Below the pieces are notes generated by a model, which saw nothing but the letters and a program-made list of their open reading frames with translations, did no database searches and was not told the DNA's origin. DNA of 40,978 bases from Fibrobacter sp. (lineage in GTDB: Bacteria > Fibrobacterota > Fibrobacteria > Fibrobacterales > Fibrobacteraceae), in NCBI GenBank assembly GCA_016285835.1, contig JAEERM010000017.1:1-40978 (forward strand), given 5' to 3'. Shown one piece after another: positions 26,078 through 34,300 of this stretch; the stretch's first letter is position 1; every line of letters begins with the position of its first letter. A program made the position numbers and the translations under genes.

Positions 26078-26083
26078 TTTATC

Positions 26084-27193
26084 ATGGATATTAACGAACT
26101 CGCTCAAAAGCACATCTTGAACCAGCCGCTCTACGTGACCGGCAAGCCCATCGCCTACACCGCCCGCGAATTCGGCCTCGACCCGAAAGAAATCGACAAG
26201 CTCGCGAGCAACGAGAACCCGTTCGGCCCGAGCCCGAAGGGCATGGAAGAAGCCCGCAAGGCCCTAGAAGAAGTGAACCTCTACCCAGATGGCGGCAGCT
26301 ACGACCTCATCGGAAAGATTGCAGAGTTCCGCGGCGTAAAGCGCGAACAGATTGCCGTGGGTAACGGCAGCAACGAACTTCTGGACATGATCGCCCAGGT
26401 ATTCCTCGGCCCCGGCACCGAAGCCGTGATGGGCAAGCACAGCTTTGCCGTCTACAAGCTCGCCACCATGGCGATGAACGCAAAGATTATCGAAGTCGAC
26501 ATGCCGGCCCCAGCCTACAACTACGACCTCAAGGCCATGCGCGCCGCCGTGAATGAGAAGACCCGCATCGTGTTCCTCGCGAACCCGAACAACCCGACGG
26601 GCTCCGACCTCACCGCCAAGGAAATCATCGACTTCGCCGACAGCCTCCCGGAAACCTGCGTGCTCGTGATGGACGAAGCCTACACCGAATTTATCGAAGA
26701 CACCCCGGAACTCGTTCCGGATTTCAACAGCCGCATCGCCGAAGGTAGGAACATCATCTGCTGCCGTACGTTCAGCAAGATCTACGGTCTCGCCGGTCTG
26801 CGCGTGGGCTACTGCATCACCCGCCCCGAAATCGTGAACCTCATCAACCGCGTGCGTGAACCGTTCAACGTGAACAGCATCGCCCAGGCAGCCGCCATCG
26901 GCGCCATCGACGACCAGGAATACGTGAACAAGGTCCGCGAACTCAACAAGAAGGGCCTCGAACAGCTCAAGGCCGGCTTCAAGGAACTGGGCCTCGCTTA
27001 CGTCGACAGCCACGCGAACTTCATCGCCGTCAGCGGATTCAAGGACCCGATTGACGCGTTCAAGTTCCTGCAGTCGAAGGGCACCATCATCCGTCCGCAG
27101 CCTGCGATGGGCGACGTGCTCCGCATTACCGTGGGCACCGAAGCGCAGAACGCAAAATGCCTCGCCAATATAAAGGCATACCTCGGAAAGTAA
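26084..27193 (+). CDS. hisC: Histidinol-phosphate aminotransferase
   Basis: PLP-dependent transaminase of histidine biosynthesis (imidazole-acetol phosphate to histidinol phosphate). Motifs: KLASNENPFGPSP (about residues 38-50), VGNGSNELLD (about 87-96), FLANPNNPTGSDL (about 163-175), VMDEAYTEF (about 199-207), the PLP lysine in TFSKIYGLAGLRVGY (about 229-243) and NFIAVSG. The length of 369 is normal. No other his genes are in the window, so it stands apart from the pathway operon. The start is preceded by the heptamer array and has no ribosome site; the promoter is not evident. Confidence 0.93.
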   Translation: MDINELAQKHILNQPLYVTGKPIAYTAREFGLDPKEIDKLASNENPFGPSPKGMEEARKALEEVNLYPDGGSYDLIGKIAEFRGVKREQIAVGNGSNELLDMIAQVFLGPGTEAVMGKHSFAVYKLATMAMNAKIIEVDMPAPAYNYDLKAMRAAVNEKTRIVFLANPNNPTGSDLTAKEIIDFADSLPETCVLVMDEAYTEFIEDTPELVPDFNSRIAEGRNIICCRTFSKIYGLAGLRVGYCITRPEIVNLINRVREPFNVNSIAQAAAIGAIDDQEYVNKVRELNKKGLEQLKAGFKELGLAYVDSHANFIAVSGFKDPIDAFKFLQSKGTIIRPQPAMGDVLRITVGTEAQNAKCLANIKAYLGK

Positions 27194-27205
27194 ATCACTG
27201 GTTAT

Positions 27206-27278
27206 GTCATTCCCGCGGAGGCGGGAATCTCCATTTTATACCAGCAAAGGGAGGTGCCCGCCCGGAGGCGGGAATGAC
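27206..27278. repeat. REP/MITE-like palindromic element
   Basis: The element is bounded by perfect 11-bp inverted ends (GTCATTCCCGC and GCGGGAATGAC). Each end is itself a hairpin: ATTCCCGC-GGAG-GCGGGAAT at 27209-27228, and CCCGCC-CGGA-GGCGGG on the right. It fills the gap between hisC and the pseudouridine synthase gene. Similar GTCATTCCCGC palindromes are known as dispersed repeats in other bacteria. Confidence 0.8.
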
Positions 27279-27285
27279 AATTCAA

Positions 27286-28071
27286 ATGAGCTTCAATAAC
27301 AAAAGCAATTGGAATAAACGCCCGCAAGCCGCGAAGGAAAAAACTCACGGCGTTGCCCGCGTGATATCCAAGCGTGGGTTTTGTAGCCGGAGCATCGCAG
27401 AAAACCTGGTCCGCGAGGGCCGGGTTTCTTTGCGTGGTAAAATCGTGTGCGACCCCGAAACGCCCGCCTACGAAAAAGACGAAATCCTCGTGGACGGCAC
27501 GCCCGTCGAGGCCGCCCAAAAATTCTACTTTGCGATGAACAAGCCACGCGGAGTCGTGACCACCGCAAGCGACGAGAAGGGCCGCAAGACCGTGATGGAC
27601 CTGTTCCGCGAGCAATACGCCAAACTATTCCCCGGCAAGCCCGTACCGCACATATCGCCCGTAGGCCGTCTCGACGCCGCGAGCGAAGGATTGTTGCTGT
27701 TTACGAACGACACGCAATGGGCCGATGATGTTTTAAGTAGCGCGGACCATCTCAAAATCTACCGGGTGCAGGTCAAAGGCCACCCCACTGCCGACGACCT
27801 CGCCAAAATGGAAAAGGGCTTCAACGTTCCACCCCGCGTCTTCGGCGAAAGCGAAGAATTCATGCACGCCGAGCGCGCAGTTTTCCACAGCGAAGGCGAA
27901 AAGAACTGCTGGCTCGAAATCACGCTATCCGAGGGCAAGAACCGCGAAATCCGCCGCATGCTCGCCCACCTGGGTTACGAAGTCATGCGCCTTATGCGCA
28001 TTCAATTCGACAAGTACACACTAGGCGACTTGAAACCCGGGGAGCTGAGAGCGATGAGCGGTGAGCCATGA
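27286..28071 (+). CDS. S4-domain pseudouridine synthase (RsuA/RluB/RluE/RluF family)
   Basis: Converts a specific rRNA uridine to pseudouridine. An N-terminal S4 RNA-binding domain (RVISKRGFCSRSIAENLVREGRV, about residues 23-45) precedes the catalytic domain. The catalytic Asp is in VGRLDAASEGLLLFTND (about residue 129). Later family blocks are KIYRVQVKG, ITLSEGKNREIRRMLAHLGYEVMRLMRI and LGDLKPGELRAM. The frame is open upstream to 27157, but that part runs through the palindromic element; ATG 27286 is chosen. The last residues (MSGEP) are made by the start of the heptamer array. Confidence 0.9.
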   Translation: MSFNNKSNWNKRPQAAKEKTHGVARVISKRGFCSRSIAENLVREGRVSLRGKIVCDPETPAYEKDEILVDGTPVEAAQKFYFAMNKPRGVVTTASDEKGRKTVMDLFREQYAKLFPGKPVPHISPVGRLDAASEGLLLFTNDTQWADDVLSSADHLKIYRVQVKGHPTADDLAKMEKGFNVPPRVFGESEEFMHAERAVFHSEGEKNCWLEITLSEGKNREIRRMLAHLGYEVMRLMRIQFDKYTLGDLKPGELRAMSGEP

Positions 28072-28162
28072 GCTGTGAGCGATGAGGTATAAGGTTCCAG
28101 GCTCGGGGCTCGAGGCACGAGCGGTGAGCGGTGAGCTATGAGCGATGAGGTATGAGGTATAG
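28051..28162. repeat. Sixteen consecutive in-phase degenerate heptamers
   Basis: The array is exactly 112 bp, read as 16 units of seven without a phase break, with consensus G(C/G)NNTGA. Examples are GCGATGA, GCGGTGA, GCTGTGA, GGTATGA, GGCTCGA and GGCACGA. Neighbouring units differ, yet several recur unchanged. It starts inside the stop-codon region of the pseudouridine synthase gene. Confidence 0.9.
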
Positions 28163-28484
28163 GTTCTGTAGTTTTACTACTCATCGCTGACTGCGTAGAG
28201 GCGCGAGGTTAGTGAAAAAGAATCACGCACTTAGTGCGTTAATAACAGACGGCGAAGCCGTGATATTTCTCCCTAGCCCCTAGATTCTAACCTCTAGATT
28301 CTCTAACGGAGATTGCTTCAGGGCTATTCGCCCTTCGCAATGACAAATTTTTAGGCTCGAGGTGCGAGGTACGAGCGGTGAGCGGTGTGCTATGAGCGAT
28401 GAGGCTCGAACTTCCTACTTACCTCACACCTCAAAGCGAGCTTGCGAGCGACCTCAAAGGCACGAAGTGCCGACCTCATTGCCC
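28163..28484. repeat. Repeat-filled intergenic region between two convergent genes
   Basis: No gene is seen. The region holds mini-hairpins at 28226-28238 (CGCAC-TTA-GTGCG), 28249-28261 (ACGGC-GAA-GCCGT), 28321-28333 (GGGC-TATTC-GCCC) and 28459-28471 (GGCAC-GAA-GTGCC). It also holds five heptamers at 28271-28305 (CCCTAGA/TTCTAAC type) and twelve at 28354-28437. A short segment reading GATTGCTTC...GCAATGACA (28310-28345) resembles the palindrome inside the helicase gene at 32870-32898. Confidence 0.8.
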
Positions 28485-29174
28485 CTAAATCATATCCCTG
28501 TTCAAGAGTTCGCCGTGGTCAAGCACCAGGCGGCGGAAGGGGCTGTTCAGGTAAAAGTCCGGGTTATGCGTCGCCATCACCACAGTCGTGCCGCGCGCAT
28601 TGATTTCCTTGAAAATGCTGAAAACTTCCTCGGCGTTTTTCGGGTCGAGGTTACCGGTCGGTTCGTCGGCCAAAAGCACATACGGATTGTGCACCATCGC
28701 ACGCGCAATCGCCACGCGCTGCTGTTCACCGCCCGAAAGCGTGTACGGCATAGCAAAACGTTTCTGGCTCACGCCAACAAGCGCTAGCGCATCAAAAACA
28801 ATCGAGTTTATCTTGCTGCTCGGGGTCCCCACGATACGGAGTGCAAGTGCCACGTTCTCAAAAACGTTCCTATCGGGCAGCAGCTTGAAATCCTGAAAAA
28901 CAATCCCCATTTTGCGGCGCAACGCCTGGATCTTGCTGTCGGGAGTATTCTTGCTATCGTAAACGCAATCCCCGGTGAACTTCACCATCACCTGGCCACC
29001 ACGATCTTCGTCAGGACGTTCGTCCATATAAATTAGCTTCAAGACCGTAGACTTTCCTGCGCCGGAATGCCCCGTCAAGAAAACGAATTCACCCTTGTTC
29101 ACCCGGAAAGTGACGTTATTCAGCGCCTTCCAGTTTTCCTCGTAAGACTTGGTGACATGGGTAAAGTCAATCAT
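28485..29174 (-). CDS. ftsE: FtsE cell-division ABC ATPase
   Basis: ATPase of the FtsEX complex, which at the division site controls peptidoglycan hydrolases through FtsX. Motifs: Walker A GHSGAGKST (about residues 35-43), Q-loop FQDFKLLPD, signature LSGGEQQRVAIARA (about 144-157), Walker B VLLADEPTGNLD and switch His in MATHNPD. The FtsE-typical opening MIDFTHVTKSY and ALNNVTF are present. It follows the surA-like gene by 10 bp. No ftsX follows; downstream is only the repeat region, so the membrane partner must be elsewhere. Confidence 0.9.
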   Translation of the reverse strand: MIDFTHVTKSYEENWKALNNVTFRVNKGEFVFLTGHSGAGKSTVLKLIYMDERPDEDRGGQVMVKFTGDCVYDSKNTPDSKIQALRRKMGIVFQDFKLLPDRNVFENVALALRIVGTPSSKINSIVFDALALVGVSQKRFAMPYTLSGGEQQRVAIARAMVHNPYVLLADEPTGNLDPKNAEEVFSIFKEINARGTTVVMATHNPDFYLNSPFRRLVLDHGELLNRDMI

Positions 29175-29184
29175 AATTCGCTAA

Positions 29185-30477
29185 TTACTCCGTCATGCGG
29201 ATTTCCACATGGACTTCTGTACGCCACCTCTTGACGAGCTTTTCCAACTTTTGGTCTTCGAGATGGTTTGCCGCAAGCTGTTCTATCTTGCCGTAGTCTT
29301 CTTCCATCGTCAGTTCACGAATTTGCCTTGAATCATCCAAGCGGAACAAATGATAAGCACCATCAATCAGGACTGGTTCAGAAATTTCACCCACATTCAA
29401 GTTGGCTACGGGATCGACATACGCCGGCTCCATTTCGTTCTTTTGGTACCAGCCCAAAAGGCCCCCAGCATAGTTGCTGGACTTGTCCTCACTGTATTTC
29501 TTTGCCGCAGCAGCAAAAGCTTCTTTCGTTTTTATTGCAGTTCTAAGCGAATCGGCCAAACGCAAAATTGCCGCAGAATCTTTCGGCGACGGAATGGTGC
29601 GCAACAAAATCTGTGCAGAACGGACACCGTCTTCCTTGCGGCCGAGAACACGGGCAATATGCCACCCCAAATTCGTCTGGACCGGAGTCGCCGCATACTG
29701 TCCGTTAGAAAGTTTATCCAAAGCACGTTCAAAAGCCGGATCCAGAAGGCCGCGTTTGAAATAGCCTAAATCACCACCCTTGGCTGCACTGGTATCCTGG
29801 GAGTGATTTTTCGCCAACAATTCAAAGCTCATCCCCAAGTTCAGGCTATCGATAAGCGACTCCGCAATATTCTTGACAGAATCCACAATCATAGAATCCG
29901 GGACAATTGGAATCTGGATGTGACTCAAGAGTACGCAATTGTACTGTCTCGGAAGGGAATCCTTGTACACCTTGTAAAAAGCATCCACCTCTTTTTTAGT
30001 CGGATGAATCGTCCCCACATGCATCTGGCGGACACGCATCATTTCGATATGGGAACGAATTTGCTTCGCCAACTGATCGCGATACTGGGCAACGCTGATG
30101 CCCAACTGGCTACGGATAGCCTTTTCCAAAGTGGTCAGGTCGATATTCTGGCTTGCCGCAAGTTGTGTCATGTGTGCTGTCACACGCTGGTCCACCTCGG
30201 CGTCCGACACCACAATGGAGTCGCGGTCAATGCGGCTGAGCAAAACCTTTTCTTCGATTAACTTTTCAAGGACATAATCCTTTTGCTGCTTTTCACTCAT
30301 GTCCGCCGCTTCGGGCATCTCTTGGAACTGGTAAAGCTTGTTCATGAGTTCCGAGCGCATGATAGGCTTACCATCGACAACCGCGGCAATACCTTCCATG
30401 AGGACCGGTGCAGCGGAGGCCACAGTACAGCAGGCAAAAATCAAAGGAACTACATTGCGAAAAAATCTAGGCATCAT
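29185..30477 (-). CDS. surA: SurA-like periplasmic chaperone/peptidyl-prolyl isomerase
   Basis: Exported folding factor for outer-membrane proteins, 430 residues. A signal peptide (about 1-22, ending ASAAP) is followed by a SurA N-terminal helical domain (GIAAVVDGKPIMRSELMNKL) and two parvulin-type rotamase domains, one around residues 175-280 (SHIQIP...GGDLGYFKRGLLDPAFERAL...GWHIARVL), the other around 285-395 (SAQILLRT...AGGLLGWYQKNEMEPAY...GAYHLFRLD). A short C-terminal helix follows. ATG 30477 overlaps the stop of the upstream lipoprotein gene (ATGA), with ribosome site AAGGA inside that gene. Confidence 0.85.
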   Translation of the reverse strand: MMPRFFRNVVPLIFACCTVASAAPVLMEGIAAVVDGKPIMRSELMNKLYQFQEMPEAADMSEKQQKDYVLEKLIEEKVLLSRIDRDSIVVSDAEVDQRVTAHMTQLAASQNIDLTTLEKAIRSQLGISVAQYRDQLAKQIRSHIEMMRVRQMHVGTIHPTKKEVDAFYKVYKDSLPRQYNCVLLSHIQIPIVPDSMIVDSVKNIAESLIDSLNLGMSFELLAKNHSQDTSAAKGGDLGYFKRGLLDPAFERALDKLSNGQYAATPVQTNLGWHIARVLGRKEDGVRSAQILLRTIPSPKDSAAILRLADSLRTAIKTKEAFAAAAKKYSEDKSSNYAGGLLGWYQKNEMEPAYVDPVANLNVGEISEPVLIDGAYHLFRLDDSRQIRELTMEEDYGKIEQLAANHLEDQKLEKLVKRWRTEVHVEIRMTE

Positions 30478-31277
30478 TTATCCTTTTCAAATACATTTGT
30501 CTTCATGAAAATGGGGCGGGAACTCTTCCATTCCTTTTTCAAGCGATCTAAAACAATTTTTTGGTGTTCCAGCCATGCACGGGTACGGACATCTTCCGCA
30601 ACCTCTTCGAACGGCAAAACATCCGCAGAATCCAAGCGTTTCACGACAACGGCAATTTTCAAAGCCCCCTCGCAAGCCTTCATCTGCGAGATATAGCCCA
30701 CCGGAATTTCTTGCAGGTTAGGAATCATGCAACTGTCCGGCGTGGTCTCCACAGAATCGAACTCCACAATCTTCCGCACGAGATAATGTTGCTTGGGAAT
30801 GCTGTCGTAAACTAAGTTCTTGTGACCCCGGTAATAGGTATCGCCATTTTTCCATTCGCTAAAATACAGGATAGCACCGGACGCGATAGTCTTCCCTCGC
30901 AGAAACTGCTCCGGATGGCTCTTGTAGTATTCCTGTTTTTCGGCATCCGTCACAAGCATGGAATCTGTAAAGGTCTGGAGGAAATAATCCACCGCCATTT
31001 TGCGAACCATTGACTCGATTTGCTGCGAAAGAGCGGAATCTTCCAAGACTCCGTTGGACTCGGCCTCCTGGAAAATGATTTCTTCGTCAATCCAGTGATC
31101 CAAAAACGAAAGGCGTTCACGATTACCCCAAGAATCCCATTCGGGAGCCATAACCCTGATTTCGGAAAGATGCAGTTTGGTACTGCCCACCGACACAATG
31201 ACAGGATCCTCGCTGTTAGAGCAGGCAGTAAAGAAAACGAAAGCCAACAAGCAGATTAAACTTAAACGAAACTTCAT
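30474..31277 (-). CDS. SurA/PrsA-like chaperone lipoprotein
   Basis: Lipoprotein of 267 residues (lipobox FTAC, near residue 19) with a SurA-N-like helical region: VSVGSTKLHLSEIRV, then LDHWIDEEIIFQEAESNGVLEDSALSQQIES and KMAVDYFLQTF. A degenerate parvulin-like segment follows. It probably works with the SurA-like protein encoded just downstream, with which it overlaps by 4 bp. The frame extends to 31316, but ATG 31277 gives the proper lipoprotein signal (MKFRLSLICLLAFVFFTAC). A TAAATT box ends eight bases before this ATG. Confidence 0.75.
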   Translation of the reverse strand: MKFRLSLICLLAFVFFTACSNSEDPVIVSVGSTKLHLSEIRVMAPEWDSWGNRERLSFLDHWIDEEIIFQEAESNGVLEDSALSQQIESMVRKMAVDYFLQTFTDSMLVTDAEKQEYYKSHPEQFLRGKTIASGAILYFSEWKNGDTYYRGHKNLVYDSIPKQHYLVRKIVEFDSVETTPDSCMIPNLQEIPVGYISQMKACEGALKIAVVVKRLDSADVLPFEEVAEDVRTRAWLEHQKIVLDRLKKEWKSSRPIFMKTNVFEKDK

Positions 31278-31322
31278 CCCGATAAAATTTAGAAAAAACA
31301 AAGCGGAACAGACCACAAGAAC

Positions 31323-34300
31323 CTATTTCAACCGGCCAAAACGGCCCTTGAGCTTGGCCAGGGCATCGTCTTCGATGACTTCTTCGGCATCGTCACCCTT
31401 GCGTTTGAATTTGAGGATTTCAAAGTCCTCAAGCAAGGCACAAGCCTGCAAATAGAGCTCGGGATATTCCGAATCATCCTGCGGCATGCGTTCCATTTTC
31501 GAGAGGATGTCGCGTGCATTTTTGAGCTCGTGATCCTTCATGAAGCGGGCCTTGAGGTAAATACGGAACTTTTCACGGAGGTCCTTGACGGAAAGGTCAA
31601 CCTTGTCATTGCGAGCCCCTTGAGCGAAGCAATCTCCAACCGACATATCTGCGCCGAGCACAGACAACCTTTCGAACAAAGTATTTTCCTTGTGGTCGGG
31701 CAAGTAGAGCGCTGCAATTTTCGAGATAGACTTATTTTTCGCCATGAGTGCGGCAATGGCATCGCGAGCGTGATCACCGCCCTGGCGCATCGCTACCGAG
31801 TATTCGCGAAGAATGTCCCAAAGTTTCACGAAGGCGTCAGCTCCAAGAAGCGCCGATTCGTAGGTCGCACGCACAAGCGCAAGGCGCATTTCTTCGTCTT
31901 CGCTGCGGGTGCTTGCGGCAAGGTTCTTGAAGTCGCGAATTTTTTTACCACGGGAAAACTCGAGACCCGAAAAACGCACACAACGGTTTGCGTCCAGATT
32001 GTCAACGACAAGAGACTTCAAAACCCACGACTTGAGCGCCGTTTTGAAACCGTCGGAATAGAGGCCGCCCGTCTCGAGCATGTTCAGACGGTCGACAATG
32101 AGCGTGGAGGCAGAATCAGTCACTTCGGCTAGCTCAGTGACCTTGCCAGGTTGGTGAGCCTGCCGAACCACTACACGCTTGCGGAAAGCTTGCCAGAACG
32201 CAGATTCTGCCGGAGTCATGAGCGCCGATTCGCCCAAACGCCAGCCAAAGCGCATGTTGCCAAGAGCAAAGTCAATACCGAACGTCACCAGAACAGGTCG
32301 CACCGCAGCAAAGAGCCGGAAACTCCCCCATTCCGGGTTAATTTCGGTGGAAAATTTCTCCGGGAATCCCTGCTTGAAGATTCTCGCATGAATCCGCAAG
32401 TGATTTTCTTTTTCAGGCGTAACCGTCGGGATGTCGCAATCGAGTTGCTTCATCTCGGCAAAGACCTCGTAGAGGCTAAAGAGCGGAGCCTTGTGCGGTT
32501 TTTCCTTGAGTTTGTCGCAGAAGGCGTCGTCGATAAACGTGCGCTTGCCTTCCAGTTGCTTTTTTGCATTCTTGGGCATCTCGCGGATGACAGATTCCGC
32601 CATCCATTCGCGCCACTGGTGAATCGAGAGAGCAAGCGTCGCAGGCGTTACCTGCGGGAGCATGTCGTATGGCAAGTCGAGCGTGATACCGTCGCAGTCG
32701 CGAGTCGCATCGAAGACCATCTCGCCCATCACCATGCGACTGGAACCGTCAAGCCCTTCAATGCGGAACTGTTCGAGGGAACCACCTAGAGATGAACGAT
32801 TCTTGTCAACCCCGACTTGGTCGGGGTTCTCCCTTTTGTGCCGAGGATTCTTCCCCCAAAAATCGCCTAGAGATTGCCGCGCTTCGCTCGCAATGACACT
32901 CTCTACACCAGTATCTAACTGATTCAGCCAGAACTTCGCATCGAATTTCAGGAACTGGTCAGTATGTTCGCGAATGTAATCCTTGAGTGTCTTGATGGAA
33001 TTCACCTCATGCGCAATGCGCACATAGTAATCCACCAGCGCATCTTCGCTCGGGGCCAGCCCGAATTGGCGCTTGCGGGCTTCCAGCGCATGCAAATCCT
33101 CGACAACACGCTCGTTGTGCGTCATAAAGGCAAACGGGCGAGCCATCTGGCCAAGCACAACGGCCTCGCGCCAGAAAATCTCGGCGCACTCGTCAGGATT
33201 CACGCGGGCGTAATCCACGCGATGGCCACGGCTAATCACGAGCCCGCGGAAACTCACCTCCTCCACCGCTTCCACAAAACCACGATCCTGGTTCCACGTA
33301 GGCGCATACCAGCGACGCGTGCAGAAGGGTTCCGCCACCTGCATAATCCATTCGGGCTTGATTTCGGCAGCCTTGTTGAGGAAGATACGGCTCGTCTCAC
33401 GCACCTCGGCGCTAAAGAGCCATTCCGCGCTCTTGCCATAAAGGTCGCTGCCCGGGAACACATGCGTCTCGCGGCCGCTCACCAAGCGGTAGCAGCCGTT
33501 TTCCATGTCGCGGAGCGCAACGCCGCCCAGGAATCCCGAAAGGAGTGCGATGTGCAGGTTATCGCGGTGGAAGCTGTCAAGCGGGCACACGCGATTCTCA
33601 AATTTCACATCGAGGATGCGCCCGAACTGTTCGTACAAATCAATCCATTCGCGGCACCGCAAAAAATGCAGGCTGCTCTTGTCGCAGAACTTGCGCAACT
33701 TGTTCCAGGTTTTGCCATCCCATTCAGCGCAGAAGGCGTTCCACATGCAGATGAACGTGAGGAAATCGCTCTTGTGGCCTGCAAACTTGCGGTGCAGCTG
33801 ACGAATGCGGGTGCGTTCGGGTTCTTCGCTCGGTACCACACGCGGGTCCTGGATGCTCAAGGCCGAACAAACAATCAATGCGGGCTGCAAAACGCCGGCA
33901 TCACGCGCCCGCAGGAGCACTGCCGAAAGCGCCACGTCCATCGGGAGGCGAGTCATCTCGCGGCCAAGCTTGGTCACATGTCCGCTGGCGTTATCGGCGG
34001 TCAACGCGCCGAGTTCAAAAAGCGTCTTGTACGCGCCGCGAAATGCCGAATGCGGCGGCGACTGCAGGAACGGAAAGTTTTCAAGTTCCAGCCCGAGGCT
34101 GCGCAGTTGCAAAACCACGTTCGCGAGATTACTCCGCCGGATTTCCGGCTCCGTAAACTCGTCACGCTTCTCGAAATCCTCGGGAGAATAAAGGCGGATG
34201 CAAACACCAGGCTTTACGCGCCCCGCACGCCCTGTGCGCTGCCGGGCACTCGCCTTCGAAATGTCCTCGACGGGCAACCCTTGGATTCGCGATTGCGCGT

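Noticed and set aside
25266..26083. Barstar-like immunity gene near the barnase-like gene
   Set aside because: Gaps on both sides are too small (26 and 155 bp) and no barstar-like frame is seen elsewhere in the window.
28051..28437. Possible CRISPR array
   Set aside because: Units are 7 nt and contiguous, with no spacers of 25-40 nt and no cas genes in the window.
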